Of a stretch of DNA of 64,000 nucleotides, positions 12,219-24,519 are shown piece by piece. The translations under genes and the position numbers were made by a program. Under the pieces are notes generated by a model that saw only the letters and a list, made by a program, of their open reading frames with translations, did no database searches and was not told the origin of the DNA. The stretch spans positions 3,162,001 through 3,226,000 of the forward strand of contig JARKIF010000004.1 in NCBI GenBank assembly GCA_029378245.1, given 5' to 3'. This DNA comes from Roridomyces roridus (lineage: Eukaryota > Basidiomycota > Agaricomycetes > Agaricales > Mycenaceae). Within the stretch, counting starts at the first letter, position 1. Each line of letters starts with the position of its first letter.

Positions 12219-12797
12219 ATGTTCCGCATCCCATCACGCAAACCGAGCAAATCCTCCGTCCAGGAGAAAGAGCCCACCACTTCAACTCGCACGTTGAAGA
12301 AATACAGCAGTGCCCTCGTCGGAGGCCGCGGTGCTCCCCAAACCGCCGCCTCCGTCCATGGCCAGGCGCAACCAACTCGTCGACAATCCGTACCCACTCT
12401 ACCCAGCTCGCACGCGCATCCCGAGCCCGCACCTATCATAGGAGGCAGGATATTAGAGCGCATCCCCGAGATGTACTACACCACACCCGCTCCTCCTCTT
12501 CCTCTTCCTCCGCCACCACAACTACAACCCCAATACCCCACCCCACGATTCGCGCAATCTTCCGCCGAAGCCCAACTCGAGTGGATGACCCCACTCCCAC
12601 TCCCACCCCAGCGCCCGAGGGAGGTCGTATATGACCCGAGGATCATCGAGAGGGTTAGGGAGGGGAGGTTTTGTCGGAGGTGAGTTCTTCTTTTCTTTAA
12701 TTTCGAGAGTAAGTATGCTGAGTTGACGATGTATTATAGCCACGCGCAGTTTCCTTGCAATAAATGTCACAAGCCGCAGCCGATGCCCCAGTTTTGA
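12219..12797 (+). CDS. Small Pro-rich protein with a C-terminal Cys/His cluster, unknown
   Basis: Exons 12219-12679 and 12740-12797 with a 60-nt intron (GTGAGT...TATAG) give 172 residues. Starts MFRIPSRKPSKSS and has a Pro-rich centre (PAPPLPLPPPPQLQPQYP). The C-terminus GRFC...CNKCHKPQP places three Cys and two His in about 20 residues, possibly a small metal-binding tail; I recognise no family. TATA box and pyrimidine-rich leader support this start. The last exon and its 3' flank were duplicated to 13.5-15.3 kb. Confidence 0.6.
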
Positions 12798-13493
12798 AAT
12801 TGGGTCGATGTCGATTTGGATGGTGGGATGGGTTAGACTTTCGTATTTTGGAATAACACTTTTACTTGCTCTTTATGATGATTCTTGGCGACCTTCTCTA
12901 TGTCCTTGTCCGGGTTTTGCAAGGGCTTTGTTATCCCTATTGAAATTTTTAAAAAGTGTAGTACGTCAGGTTTGTGCACATGAGCCTGGCCCGAATCGAA
13001 CGGGGCCCGGCTGGTAGGTCTTGACGTACTCTATACTTCAACTTACCCTGGGCACCTGATGTGTCTCCAGTCGTACCAGGATTTTCCTCGTGGCTCACGT
13101 TTTTGCGCGAACTTCTCTGATACACCGCATTGAATAGAAAAATAAAAAGGGGACTCGCGTCGATTTGCACACAACCCAGTCCCGAATTGAACGGTGGCTC
13201 CCGGGTGTTGATTTCCAGCGGTTGCACAGTACACTGCCTCACGTGGCGCATGGGTGCAAGTTTGTGGGCGTCGATGCAGACTTGCTGACTTCCGACGTTG
13301 TCAGAGGGCCCGGGGATGAACGTTTCGATGAACTTTGTAAGTCCAGAACCGTGATATCGAGACCCTAGGCCCACCTTTTCAAACACGACGTGAAGAAGTA
13401 AATGAATGTGTTGCTCAATCAAAGATATAAACTAGAAAAAAAATGGTGCCAATGCGATACTATACCCCGGCGCCGAATCGAACGGCGCCATGT
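12747..13493. repeat. Tandem duplication, copy A (about 747 bp)
   Basis: Begins in the last exon of the small Pro-rich gene (AGTTTCCTTGCA) and ends at the hairpin CGGCGCC...GGCGCCATG. The same succession of blocks recurs in copy B: GTCACAAGCCGCAGCCGATG, GGAATAACACTTTTACTTGC, GTAGTACGTCAGGTTTGTG, GTTTTTGCGCGAACTTCTCT, TTTTCAAACACGACGTGAAG. Identity by eye is about 80%. Confidence 0.8.
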
Positions 13494-13494
13494 C

Positions 13495-15264
13495 GAGTTT
13501 CCTTGCAAGAAATAGAGACTTTGCGGTGAGCCACCCGGGTGGCTCCAACGGCATGCGGTTCCGAGTGGCTGCGTCATATCTGGTGGCTGGATTACGATTC
13601 CTAACCCGATTAGGAATCGTTCTTTTTAACCTGGCCCTTTGGCATCAAACGATCCCCGATATCCATTTGGAAGTGGGGCTCCGTCCGTCCCACATGTTTA
13701 TCTGGTTGCCGCCGGGGCACACGGTGGACCAGCGGTGTCCCGACTCCCGAGTGCTGCCGGACAACTCGGAGAGAGATTATCAGACAAGAAACGTTTAAAC
13801 CCCACGCGCCGAAGATGTTGCCGTGTCTTACATTAAAATCTTGTCATGCTCCCGCTGGCCGCAGACTACCGGCAATCATGCGCTTCAGAAAAGCTTCGGA
13901 ACCGTCCAGGTGCCGGATGATCCCGGGTGCGCACATTACATGCCGACGGACAACTGCCGTTTGATCCGCCGAACGGCGAAGACTCACCCCAAACTTCCCA
14001 TGCTCCTCGTTCCCCGCTCTCTCCGGCGTCTCCGCATCGGCCAGCGAGGCAAAATGATTGTTTTCAGTGATTTTAGTTCAGTTCAATTCTGCTGCAATAT
14101 CGAACAGAATTTCGGTGGTGCGGAAGCATTTCGTATGAGGTCGTGATAAATCACAGAATCGTACCTGCCATGCACAGCAATGGCCTCAAAGCCAGGTTCA
14201 ACAATGAGGGTGCCTTTTTGACCCATCAGTCCTGAATTTGACTGCAGGGTGTCGTCGCCCGACGACAAATGGAAACTGCACGATTTTCCCCTGTAACAAT
14301 AGAGATCATGAGAAGTTCAAATTCAAATTCCTTTTCTCGATGGTTTTCAGGCTTCGACGGGGTGGATAGGCCATTAGGCATCTGCATAGACTCATTTAGG
14401 TTCAGATACAAGCCACTGGGATGCAGGAATGCAGCCACCAGTCGGCCCCCAGATGACGTAGCCACCCGTTACCGCATGCCGTTGGAGCCACCAGGTGGCG
14501 CCTGGTGGCTCGCCGCAAAGTCTCTAATGTCACAAGCCGCAGCCGATGACCCAGTTTCGAGTTGTCGATTTGGATTTGGATGGTGGGACGGGGATGGACT
14601 TTCATATTTGGAATAACACTTTTACTTGCTCTTTATGATGATTCTACGACCTTCTCTATGTCCTTGTCCGGGTTTTGTTATCCCTATTGAAATTTTAAAA
14701 AAGTGTAGTACGTCAGGTTTGTGAACATGAGCCTGGACCGAATCGAACGGGGCCCGGCCATGGTACATAGGTCTTGACGTATACCTTGGGCCCCTGATTT
14801 GTCTCCAGTCAGTCGTTCTGGGACTTGCGTGATCATGATGGCTCACGCGCACGTTTTTGCGCGAACTTCTCTGATACACCCCATCGAATCAAATAAAATA
14901 GAAAAGGGAATTCGGGCCGATTTACACACCACCCAGTCCCGAATTGAACGGTGGCTCCCGGGCGTTGATTTCCAGCGGTTCTTACATGCTGCCTGACGCG
15001 GCGCATGGGTGTAAGTTGGTTGGGTGCTCGTCAGGGCAGATTTAATGACCTGCGACGCTGCCTCATGGACCTGTTTGTTCAAAAAGAGGTTCTTAAACAC
15101 TGATCAGGCCAGAACCATGATATCGAGACCCTGGTCCCGCCTTTTCAAACACGACGTGAAGATCTCACGCGGCGTTGTTCTGAATGTGTCGCTGAATCAA
15201 AGGTATCCACTAGAAAAGGATGCGGAGGCGATCTTATACCCCGGCGCCCAATCGAACGGCGCCA
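13495..15264. repeat. Tandem duplication, copy B, carrying a 1-kb insertion
   Basis: Direct second copy of 12747-13493, adjacent to it. The start (GAGTTTCCTTGCAAGAAAT) and the rest (AATGTCACAAGCCGCAGCCG) are separated by the TIR element 13514-14525. Copy A supplies the empty site, which reads GCAATAAATGTCACAAG. Confidence 0.8.
13514..14525. mobile_element. Non-autonomous TIR element (1012 bp), 3-bp TSD AAT
   Basis: Ends AGAGACTTTGCGGTGAGCCA and, on the complement, AGAGACTTTGCGGCGAGCCA. The similarity continues inward for about 80 bp (GGCTCCAACGGCATGCGG on both sides). Flanked by AAT at 13511-13513 and 14526-14528, with the empty site preserved in copy A. A 3-bp duplication suits PIF/Harbinger. 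No transposase reading frame inside. Confidence 0.8.
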
Positions 15265-16409
15265 TGGTGGCGGGCGGACTGGTTGCTCTTCCAAGTTTGC
15301 GATGACACTTGAATTACCTTCCATCACAGTCTGGCAAGTACACAATCGCTGTTAACCAACAGTCGAACAGTTCTATTGGCATCTCGTCGCAACTTCGGTT
15401 CATCATCCACCGAAGCGCAGCTCTTCAATGCAGTAATGTACAAGCGCCTCACGCCTCTCACCCTGCCGATCGGTGCGGATGCAAGGTGAGGCTGTTGAAT
15501 TTTTCCAAGGAAATAGGATACTGAGAAAAGGTCCGGCAGTTGTTATAAAAGATGTTCCGGACACTCGCCATGCCAGGTCCCCGAATTGAACGGGATGCTT
15601 GTGTAGTTTGCTGGGTGTTCGAGCTTGGGTGCCTAATCACTCTGGGTATATATGTTCAATACTCAGCGCCCAGCAGCCTTGAAAATCAAACGCAACTGGT
15701 CTGAGTGTTGGGGCCGCAGGGCTAGGATGATTGATGATTGATGACTGTAGGCAAAAAGGGATCCTTTTTTTTTTGATTGCTACCCAATGACACCCATCCC
15801 GGATGGAACAGTGCACAGGGTGTTCGTCAACATCAATGCCAGCTGCCGCAGTAGTATCTACTCTTTCTCGTCGATCCAAAGCTGTCTGCTTGGAAGTTAG
15901 GAACTGGACTCCTCGGTGACTCGCCACCCCTGGCTACAGCCAGCAGTGAATCCTTCCTAGTACATCTACGGGTGCAGTGACCGATTCACCCGCCTTCGGA
16001 CTCGAATGGCTGTATTCCTCACAAAAGATCCCGCGGATGTGCAAAAAGACTTGATCGATGGACTATAGAGTATCCCAGAGCCCAGAATCGAACGGGGCTC
16101 CGAGTCCTTCTGCATGTAGTTTTACGTTTAGGTTTGGGAACCCAGAAAAAGAACCTTGTTCTCCTCAATTGTATCTCCAAGACCCGACTCGAACGGTGTG
16201 TCCTGGCGGAAGTTCAAGCTTGAAGTTGAAAACTGAGGAACTCGGTAACCTCGGTTGGAAAAAAGAAATAGTTCTAACAAGTTGTGGATAATGAAGTAAG
16301 TACTCGACCAGGTCGCCTGAACTCAGCCCGCAGCCAAGCTGACAACGATCGGAGCGGTTCAGGAGAAACCAGAATCCTCCACGAGGAGTCATCACAATGG
16401 ATCCCCATC
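15265..16409. other. Repeat-derived intergenic DNA
   Basis: Three of the T-arm-like hairpins lie here (15578, 16078, 16179). No coding region is recognisable. Confidence 0.4.
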
Positions 16410-17645
16410 CTAACAGAACTGTACATCCTCCGCGTCTGTCTCTACAATCAAATCCCGCACTACATCCTCCAACTCCGAAGGTCCAAACGTCTCGAGGCCT
16501 GTTACCGCAATACTCGTCAACCCATCGAAAAACCTGGAGCTCGTGGTACGCAGCACAGACGGCGCAAGACGGAGGGCATGTGTCGTAGCATCTTGTCCTA
16601 TCACCACAGCATGCAGCGTCAGCAGCCCACGGGACCGTAGGATCCGTGTTGAGTACGGGTTCCGCATTTTCTCGTTCATGTTCTCCAGCGGCTCCACCCT
16701 AAAGTTGACCTGGGTCGCGGTCTGGGCATCAAGCGGGTAGTCGTATGAGACAAAGAAGAGCGTGTTGGGTTGGGCTGCCATGAATTCGAGAATTTTGAGG
16801 GAGATGCTGAGTTGGTGGGTGTGATACGTCTTCTGTAGCAGCGCGTGTAGAAATGATCTGTCGCGGTGACGAAACCCGCATGATATGAGTTCTGGTGGAG
16901 TTGATTTCACTGTTTGTATTGTACGAAGCTCAGGGACTAACCTCGACGAGAAGGTAGAAGGGCGGCACACTCATCGCGGTGGCCTTCCATCCAATCTAAG
17001 CGTTGACATTCCCGCGAACAATAGACGACGGCGTTGCAGCCAGAACAGCTGTGAAAGCAATCTCTTTTATCCACTCTCTGGCACTGCCCCGAAGACTAGT
17101 TAATGGCTCCGCGCAATACTGATGAGGACGCACCTGGAGGTTACCGCACGCCAGCAAGGAGTTAACTCGATCGACCTCCCAGATCTCCAAGAACGAGACA
17201 TATTTATCCACAGTGCTCTTGAATGCTATCCAAAATGGGTGGAGCACCGATTGGGTGAACGTCTTGCTACTTGACGCAGTATCCAGCCGAGCAAGGGCGT
17301 TCCTCACTTCCGTGATTGCAGACGGATACAGCAAGACCCGAAGTACACGGCGAAGAATGTGCGGGAGCATCCCTATTTCAGTTGCTGCAGGACCCAATTT
17401 TTCGCCCCAAGCAATGAAGTGCTCCAAGACGCCGCTATGAACGGCTTGGACCGCCCATGCGGGGCCCGGAATGAGGTCGAGGTGGCCGATGAGGGCGCAA
17501 GGCGCCATGTAAAGACCCACAGGAACGTCCGGGGTCTTCTTCAATTCCCTTCTGAGCGGTGGGATTCCCTCGACGGCGAGGGCAGACACCAGGAAAGGGA
17601 TCATTCCCTGCGTGATAAATTGACGAGATATCCCGGGAGCGATGA

Positions 17646-20623
17646 AGCTGACGCACGCCTCCCCCCCAATGACATTTCCAAAAAGGGTATATCTCAGAAC
17701 AAATAATGTAAAGCAATGGGCGTGAGAATCAACAACCCTCAGTGTGATCCCGTGCCTCTGCCCTCCTATACTATGGACCCGCCGACAGACAAGAAATGCA
17801 ACAAAGAGTGGTGCAACCGGCGCACGCCTCTTGACCAGCGCAACTGCGATGAATGCCGTAGAATTAATCGGGAGGCCCAGCGCCGAAGCCGGCAGAAAGG
17901 CAAGACCCCGACTGGGACGGCGAACGGCAGCGGCTCTAATCCATCGCGGAAACGGAAGTCCCGGGATGGCGATGCCGACGACAGACCCTCTGCCCGACAA
18001 CGCACCGAGGGAGTTGCCGAGCAAGAAGTGCAGTCAGACGACGACATGCGTGGGTACGAAGAAGATGATACTAGTGACGAGGTACGCACCGCAAAAGGAA
18101 TTCTTTCCCAGGTAGTTGACATGGACATAGGCTGTCGCACGCTTTGCGGATGCGGACAGCTTCTGCGATGCCTTGAGGGGCGACCTGAATGCCGGGAAGG
18201 CTGTAGATTTCAAGGGCGGCTACCCTGTCCTTGCCGACCCCTTGGTTTCCCCGCGCGAGCGCGTCGAGATGGTGGCAAAGGAGATTTGGCAGCTGAGTGG
18301 CTTCCGATTTACGTGAGTCGCAAATATATACTTTGACAGAGAAGCTTACAAGCACGACAGCGTGAAGGACCATCGTAAAACCAAGAGCGGGCACCGCACA
18401 CGCTACTGGTGTAGCCAGGACGCAGCTCGAAAGAAGAAGTCCACAGCATCGCAGGACCCGGATATCCGTAATCGCGACACGGTCGGCATGAAGCGATTCC
18501 CCTGCGCAAGCCAACTATCCATCAGCTGCAGAACGCAGAAGGACGATGACGAGAAACTCACCGTAATCGTCCGACTGAAGCATGCAGTCAGACACGTTTG
18601 CTACTTGGATGTCTCGATGCCCCGCGAAGCTCTCGACATGATCCGCGACAACGTCGAGTGGCTGACGCCGGTGGCGATGGTTACGAAGGTACAAGCAGCC
18701 TTCCCCCTCGTTACGGCTCAACAAATTCATCGCGCGTGGACGGAGATGAGCCAGCCGTTCTGGCGCTTCGATGATGACCAACTCCTGTCGACGAAGAAGA
18801 TGCTCGAAGAGCACCCCGAGGAGGTGGATATCTTCTCCCCGGAGAGTGTTCCTGACGGTGTCGAGATGGTCTGCTGGGGAATGAAGAAGATCGCCGGTCC
18901 TTTAAAGGTAAAGTGATTGAGATTGGTCTTGACGCGACGTGTAAGCCACAATTTCTTGGCATGAGAGCAGTCACTTACAATCGCATTCAGACAACACGAA
19001 CTCCAAGCATCTTGAGCTCTACAGCATCATGGCAGAGCAGGACGGGGCCGGCTTCCCGCTGTCGTACCTCCTTTTATCGACAGCTACGTCAATCAATCAA
19101 GGGAAGCGTACGAAAGCACTCACGGCTTGGGCTAAATGCGTACGGGACACCTATGGTGTCGACCCTACATTCGCGCATGTCGACAAGGACATGGCGGAGA
19201 TCGGGTGGCGAAGGCGACGACGACTCGGAAGCCCCGAAAGCGCAAGAGAGTGGCAGTGGCCAGCGACGACGACCTTAGCGAAGATGTCAGTGATGGTGAT
19301 GATAGCTCGGGGGAGGAGGAAGACAAGGAGAAGGAAACGCGGCGCACCTTCTGCCCAGCGGAATACCGGGATCACATCGTCAAGATGATGGAAAAGCACT
19401 ATTGTGCCCATCCATTACTCCCGGGCTATGCCCATCCAAGCCCCGAGGGCATCCGGCGGTGGGCTGTTCTTCAAATGTACAAGTTCTGTGTCGAGCACGA
19501 TCTCCGCGAGGTGTGGGCGTACCTCTGGGAGAACTGGTACCGAAGGTCACGCTGGGAGCTGTGGGCACGCTCCGTGCACACCAACATAGCATTCTTGAAG
19601 ACGACCATGATGCTGGAAAGCCAGTAAGTACTCGCACGAAATCTCATGGCCATTCACTTACACATTCCCGACAGCTGGCGTCGCATCAAGCACGACTTTC
19701 TCCATCATTTCCACATGCCGCGCTGCGATCTACTTGCATGGATCTTAGTCGTCAAGTTAGCACCCAATTACTATCGGAAACTCGACCGGCTACTCACCGA
19801 CACCGGGCGCTACCGCGAGCTTCCTTGTTGGCGCAAGGACTTCAAACGCGCCTGGCGCAAGCTCGAGAAAACACCTATCACGCTCCCTGTCAACGAGGCG
19901 TACAGAACGGACGCGAAGAAAGGGTTATGTACCTGCCCCTCCCTTGCAACCTCCCGCTTCCTCATCTGCAAGCATGTTGTGCAAGCTGCTGAGCGTGTCC
20001 CGCCCGTCTTCTTCCTCGAGGTGAAGCGACAGCGCACCGCACCATTCTGGATTCATCCGTCATTAAGACCCTTGTCTGATGAAAATGACACTCACACGAC
20101 TTCCGACGGCCTTCAAGACACGGGTCCAGACTGGGACAATGACGAAGAAGACGATGACGAGGACGATCTGGTGGACACGAGACCGGGAGACGATGGGGTG
20201 ACCTTTGCGGAAGCGCTGGATGAGGAGATTGAAGTCATCGCGGAGTTTGCGAAAGGGCTGAAGTTTCAGCGGCAGTTCCGTGACCAGCGCATGCTCCAGG
20301 TGCTCCAGCGCGAAGGAGCGTCGTTCTTGCGTCTGGCGAGGGCGTGTTTAGAGAAGGAGAAGAGATTGAGGTCGACACGAGGCACGCCCCCTTCGACGTG
20401 GGACAGATCAGCCGGCAGTGCCATGTTCTACCGCGCTAGACCCGCGCCGTCTGCCGAATAACACCGGGGTCGATCGGATACTCATTTCTTTGTGAGACTC
20501 GTCTTGGACTCGTCGTAGAATACATGGCAAATTGGACAGTATATACAAGTCGTTTATCTTATCTTATTTGTAAGCAGTTGCCTTTTTTGGATGTCATTGG
20601 GGGGGGGGGGGCCAAGGGGGTTT
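17646..20623 (+). mobile_element. Mutator-like element (2978 bp), 9-bp TSD GAGCGATGA
   Basis: The exact 9-bp repeat GAGCGATGA at 17637-17645 and 20624-20632 flanks it; 9 bp is the Mutator length. Both ends carry an inverted CCCCCCAATGACAT motif about 14-16 bp in; the outermost 14 bp match poorly. It encodes a SWIM-type transposase. Removing the element and one repeat restores a 49-nt intron in the MYND gene, which independently supports these borders. Confidence 0.82.
17773..20461 (+). pseudogene. SWIM-finger Mutator-like transposase, decayed
   Basis: Starts MDPPTDKKCNKEWC and has a basic, Ser/Arg-rich N-terminus. A 49-nt intron (18082-18130) then leads to FADADSFCDALRGD and a FAR1-like DNA-binding part (SGHRTRYWCSQ, GMKRFPC). 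The DDE core begins with EIGLDAT (first Asp) and FAHVDKDMAEIG (second Asp). The C-terminal part has WRRIKHDFLHHFHMPRCDLL and the SWIM zinc finger CTCPSLATSRFLICKHVV. Lesions: the frame shifts by one base near 18908 (between GPLK and GKVIEIG); the segment after DMAEIG, which in relatives holds the C..H motif and catalytic Glu, is missing at about 19207; and the junction near 18315 needs an implausibly short 27-nt intron. It cannot encode an active transposase. Confidence 0.8.
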
Positions 20624-20664
20624 GAGCGATGACCTGTACTTACTTGCATCAGTACGATAAGGAC

Positions 20665-20803
20665 TGACGTGCAAGGGGCACCAAAGATAAGGAATTTCCT
20701 ATTATAGGAGGGGGGGGGTCCCTCCAAGGGCTGAAAAAAAAGTTTTGTAAAAAACTTCGAGGTGATGTGCCGATCTCTTATCTTTGGTGCCCCTTGCTGA
20801 CGT
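20665..20803. mobile_element. 127-bp MITE, 6-bp TSD TGACGT
   Basis: Element 20671-20797 with 21-bp perfect TIRs starting GCAAGGGGCACCAAAGATAA, flanked by TGACGT at 20665-20670 and 20798-20803. It sits in an exon of the MYND gene: removing it and one TGACGT restores the reading TWAITSVLIVLMQ up to the intron donor. The interior has a G9 run and no coding capacity. Confidence 0.82.
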
Positions 20804-21781
20804 GATGGCCCAGGTCTTCGCATCGTCCCGAGGATCCGCCGTCGCCAAGGATACGGTTTTCGTGAGGGAAGCCAGCAGAGATTTGGCGCTACCACCGCAG
20901 CCTTCAACGAGTTCCGCAATCTGCTGTTCGTTTTGGGTTTCGCCTAAAACGAGGAGTGGGCTGGATGTATCCACCAGGGCGTCGCTGACATTGGGCAGAG
21001 ACGACTGCACGAGTCTCGTCCAAGCTACGGCAAGCGCACGTCGAACTCCGGTAGTCGATTCAACCTCCTCGTATGTGGCAGGACAGTTCCGGAATCCCAT
21101 GAGAACGTGGGATAGGCTCAATCGAAATCCGAGTAGAATTCCATCCATGCATGGACTCGGGGCCAAAGCTCTACCAGCGTGGTAGGAAAAATGAAAGATT
21201 TGTGAACCACTCCAGCGAGGCAACGGACGGCTGATATGGCACGGTCTACGCAGCCCGGTCGAGATGACGTGTCGTTGATAGGCCTGTCCAAGATGTCCGA
21301 AGAGGGGATGAGAGATGGATCTAGAGTTGAGTAGACTACGGGTAAGAGACCCGGCGCCTCCGAATCTGTGAGATTGTTTGCAACTCTCTGCAACCGGAGG
21401 ATGGCTTCCGTGGAGCCATTCATCGCAGCCGATGCGGTGGACTGTAATGAGGGTGAGCTTGTGGGAATGGTATGAAAGAGCTTGAGAAGAATGTATAGGT
21501 ATCTCACACGTAGAGTCCAGGGCAGCCTTGAGATGTTGCGCGCATGCAGTGAACGCTCGATGGTGGTCATGGTCTGCGGACAAGATGCGTTGATGGGCGA
21601 CAAACAAGTGGCTGCATCGGCACAGCCACGAGGCGTGTCTTGTCGTTCTCACCACCATTGCGCCATCGTGACCACTCCCCAGCTACGCACCCAGCTGCCA
21701 GCTGGTCTCATACATGGACGGGGCCGTCAACAACTCTCAGTGGCAGCTAAAAGTGGATGATCAACAAGAGCTACATGTACC

Positions 21782-23645
21782 GAGTCAAAATCGAACTGAG
21801 GGCCTCTGCCAGGTACTATTTGACATTGTCGGTGATGAACATGCAATGGATGCCAATTCTGAAGCTGAGTCCCGATTATTTCAGCAGTTGAACTGTGACC
21901 ACAGAACTAAGAAGTTAGCTGACTGGCTGTGTTGTCAGAGGAAACACTTGCGCTCCCCGATGCGACCTTTCGAATTGGAATTCGTCTTCCCATACATATC
22001 ATGAAGGGTCGCCGATATGGTGTCGAATTCGGTGCATGTATATCTGTATTACTGGATTCAGGAGAGGTCCCGTGAGCCAGGTTACTACTTCTGGCTCCTG
22101 AGCGGCCTCAAGCAGCTTTGAATTCGTGGTCCAATATAACAAAGGTTTTCCGCGTCTTCATCCTACGTTTAACCTCGCCACCTAGCAAACGCTGCAAAAG
22201 AACATCCTTTCCCCCGAGACATATTCTCCCAGACCCGACTCGAACGGCGTGTCCCGGAAGTTGAAGCTGAAGCTTGGTAATGATATATAGCTCCTCAAGG
22301 GACAATGTATTCTCCGGATCGAAGACCTGCTCCTCTTCCTCCGTTCTCGTGTCAGTCTCGGCGGTGCTCTCACCAAAACCAAAACCGATGATGATATATC
22401 TGGCCGAAGAAAAGGGAGTTTGGAAAGTTGTGTAGATGTACAAAGTCGCGCTGAGGGAGTACCTTGCGGTCGAGGACTTGTTCAACACAATCCTCGCCGT
22501 GCAGGAATGAAGTGGTTCGGGATGTCGTCCGGGTGTGAACTTGGACTCTTTGAGCCCCTGAGGAAGAGAGAAACCAGTTCCTACGTTAGACTAGGCAACC
22601 TACAAAAAGAGCGCTCCTGTACCGCATTTGTATCTCGCAGACCCGAGTCGAGCGGCTTGTCCTGGCGGAGGTTGAAGCTAAACCTCGGCGATGATAATTC
22701 CCTCGCGGGCAGGACATTCTCCCGACAATAATCTGAGGCAAAGGGGAAAAACGGCAGGGGGGACTCGTGATCAAGCAACATGTACCGAGTCAGAGTCGAA
22801 CTGAGCAACTCGGTAGCATTTTTCATTGGTTCAACACATTCATGGGCTGCAGCGATTTTAGAATTGTGTCAAGGGGTTCCGCCTCCAGCGAACATTTGCG
22901 CGCTGCCTCCGAATTTGGGGTCCAATATAACAATGACTCCCTGCGACTTTAGGTTACGTTTAGAAAAACAACGTGCTGTTGCAATCCAGTAGCTCCCAGA
23001 CCCGAGTCGAACGGCGTGTCCGCAAGTTGCAGTTAGCTCGGTGATGATAGTTTCCTGAAGGGCAGTGTATTCTCCGGAATCGAGGACCTGCTCCTCTTCC
23101 TGGGCCTTCCCGTCTCAGCCTCGGCCTTCCTCGGCCCTCAAGTTTCAACAAAGGCGCCGATAATCTGTGTGGCAGATAAAAAGAGATTGAGGACCTGTTT
23201 ATGTTCAGTGTCAGAGTCGGACTGAGCAACTACGGTCCAGGTTGCATTGCCATCGCAACAGCATATCCATCGGCGTACTTGGTTTGAAGTTGGTGAGAGC
23301 TCTGGAGCTGTATGAAGTGAAACCGGGCCTGAACTTGGGGCAATTGCCATGCTTCGTCTTGAGGCTTTCAGCGCCCGTGACTACAGATCCCGGTGGGATC
23401 AATGCCGTGGCGCTCGAGTAAACATCGACTCAAGCCACCCCCTCCTTGGCCATCGGCCAACGTTCGAATTATTTACCACACTGATCAACGACTTCGGCTG
23501 GAGAGGGAGTTATTGAAATCAATTTGGGCTGTCCACTCCAGCGATCAATTACTTGTAGGGGAGGGTTAGTGAAAGCCGAGTGAAAGCAGAAGAAGAAAAA
23601 ATCAGGACTTGGGTTACGCACGCATCCGGCCCGAATCGAAAGGAA
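21782..23645 (-). repeat. tRNA T-arm-like hairpins, cluster 2 (7 copies)
   Basis: Minus-strand GTTCGANTC loops at about 21782, 22231, 22640, 22784, 22997, 23211 and 23627. The copy at 22784-22812 has an extended stem: CCGAG...CAG-TTCGACT-CTG.CTCGG. Spacing is 150-450 bp. As in cluster 1 there is no matching acceptor stem or anticodon arm at the right distance. Confidence 0.55.
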
Positions 23646-24519
23646 GGCCGATGCAAACACAGATTGATAGACGATGGTTCTGCAGGGCTCTGTGTGTATA
23701 GTGAGACGTAGAACACTCTCACTCCTGAGCTCCGGAAGCGAAGGATGAGAAACTCCAACCTCAGATCAATCCCTTATCAGTTCTCCGTGATGCTTGATCA
23801 AACATGCGATCCATTGCTCCCTCCTAAGGCTTTCCCGTCGGCCAACCTCCTATCCACTGAACATCTTCGGCTTTCCCGCCGCTACTTATTTGCTAGCCAC
23901 CACCGTGAGACTCTGCCCACACAATCTCCGACCCCGGTTCGAGTGTGCCACGCCACGTCATCTGATTCGTCGATCTAGGTCATGATTAATGGCGTGATAA
24001 TTGATTGATCAGACGAACTGATCTGTTGGGTGGTTCGTTCCACTACTTTGGGACATCATGCTCCTCGGTATTCGGAGTTTGGAGTGAGACTGAAGCTCGG
24101 TACTACGCACCCGCAACCGGTACGGGTACTGATGTTTTGCGGTGCGGGTGCAAAGGGGAGTTCCGAGAGTTCAATTAGTTGCTACCACCGCATCCGACTT
24201 CAAAAGCAGCGAATAAATACTACGCCGAGCGTTTACGACCCTGTGGAGCCCGCTCCGACACGACGAGCACAATTACAGCGGGACAACCAAACTGACACGA
24301 CAGACGGACGACGGACGGCGCCAACAATTCGGGTCAAATGGCTGTCAAGCTGATGGTTATCACGACGGCGTCAGATTCGAGAATCAGAAGATGATGCCCG
24401 TGGGGAGATCCGCTGTTTCCTCGGTCGACCACCAATCGACTGTCGCTGCTCTCAGTCTGATGATTGACCCTCGTGGTCCAATGTCATTTGCCTGGTTCTC
24501 TCGGAATCAGTCGGTGTCG

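Larger units (their letters stand above)
12990..16199 (-). repeat. tRNA T-arm-like hairpins, cluster 1 (9 copies)
   Basis: On the minus strand, at about 12990-13008, 13176-13197, 13469-13489, 14738-14752, 14936-14952, 15242-15263, 15578-15597, 16078-16099 and 16179-16199, the sequence reads NNCCG-TTCGATT-CGGNN or a variant (TTCAATT, TTCGAGT). Several are good hairpins with a 7-nt loop, for example GGCGCCG-TTCGATT-CGGCGCC at 13469. This is the shape and consensus of a tRNA T-arm / Pol III B box. Some copies fall in the tandem duplication. No full cloverleaf can be drawn around any of them. Confidence 0.6.
16410..21570 (-). pseudogene. MYND-finger protein gene split by a MULE and a MITE
   Basis: Reads as one Agaricomycete MYND-domain gene. 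N-terminal exons: 21570-21508 and, after a 66-nt intron, 21441 down to 20644. C-terminal exons: 17607-17134, 17095 to about 16951, and the last exon ending at 16410. The MYND zinc finger lies around 17000-17140: ACGN, QC, CFHSCSGCN, VVYCSRECQRLDWMEGHRDE, with the spaced Cys and final His/Cys. Three lesions: a one-base deletion near 21122 (frame changes at FYSDFD / LSLSHVLM), a 127-bp MITE in the exon at 20671-20797, and a 2978-bp MULE inside an intron. Without the MULE that intron would be 49 nt (GTAAGT...CGCAG); now it is 17608-20643. MYND fingers mediate protein-protein contacts. The MITE and the frameshift make it a likely pseudogene. Confidence 0.8.
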
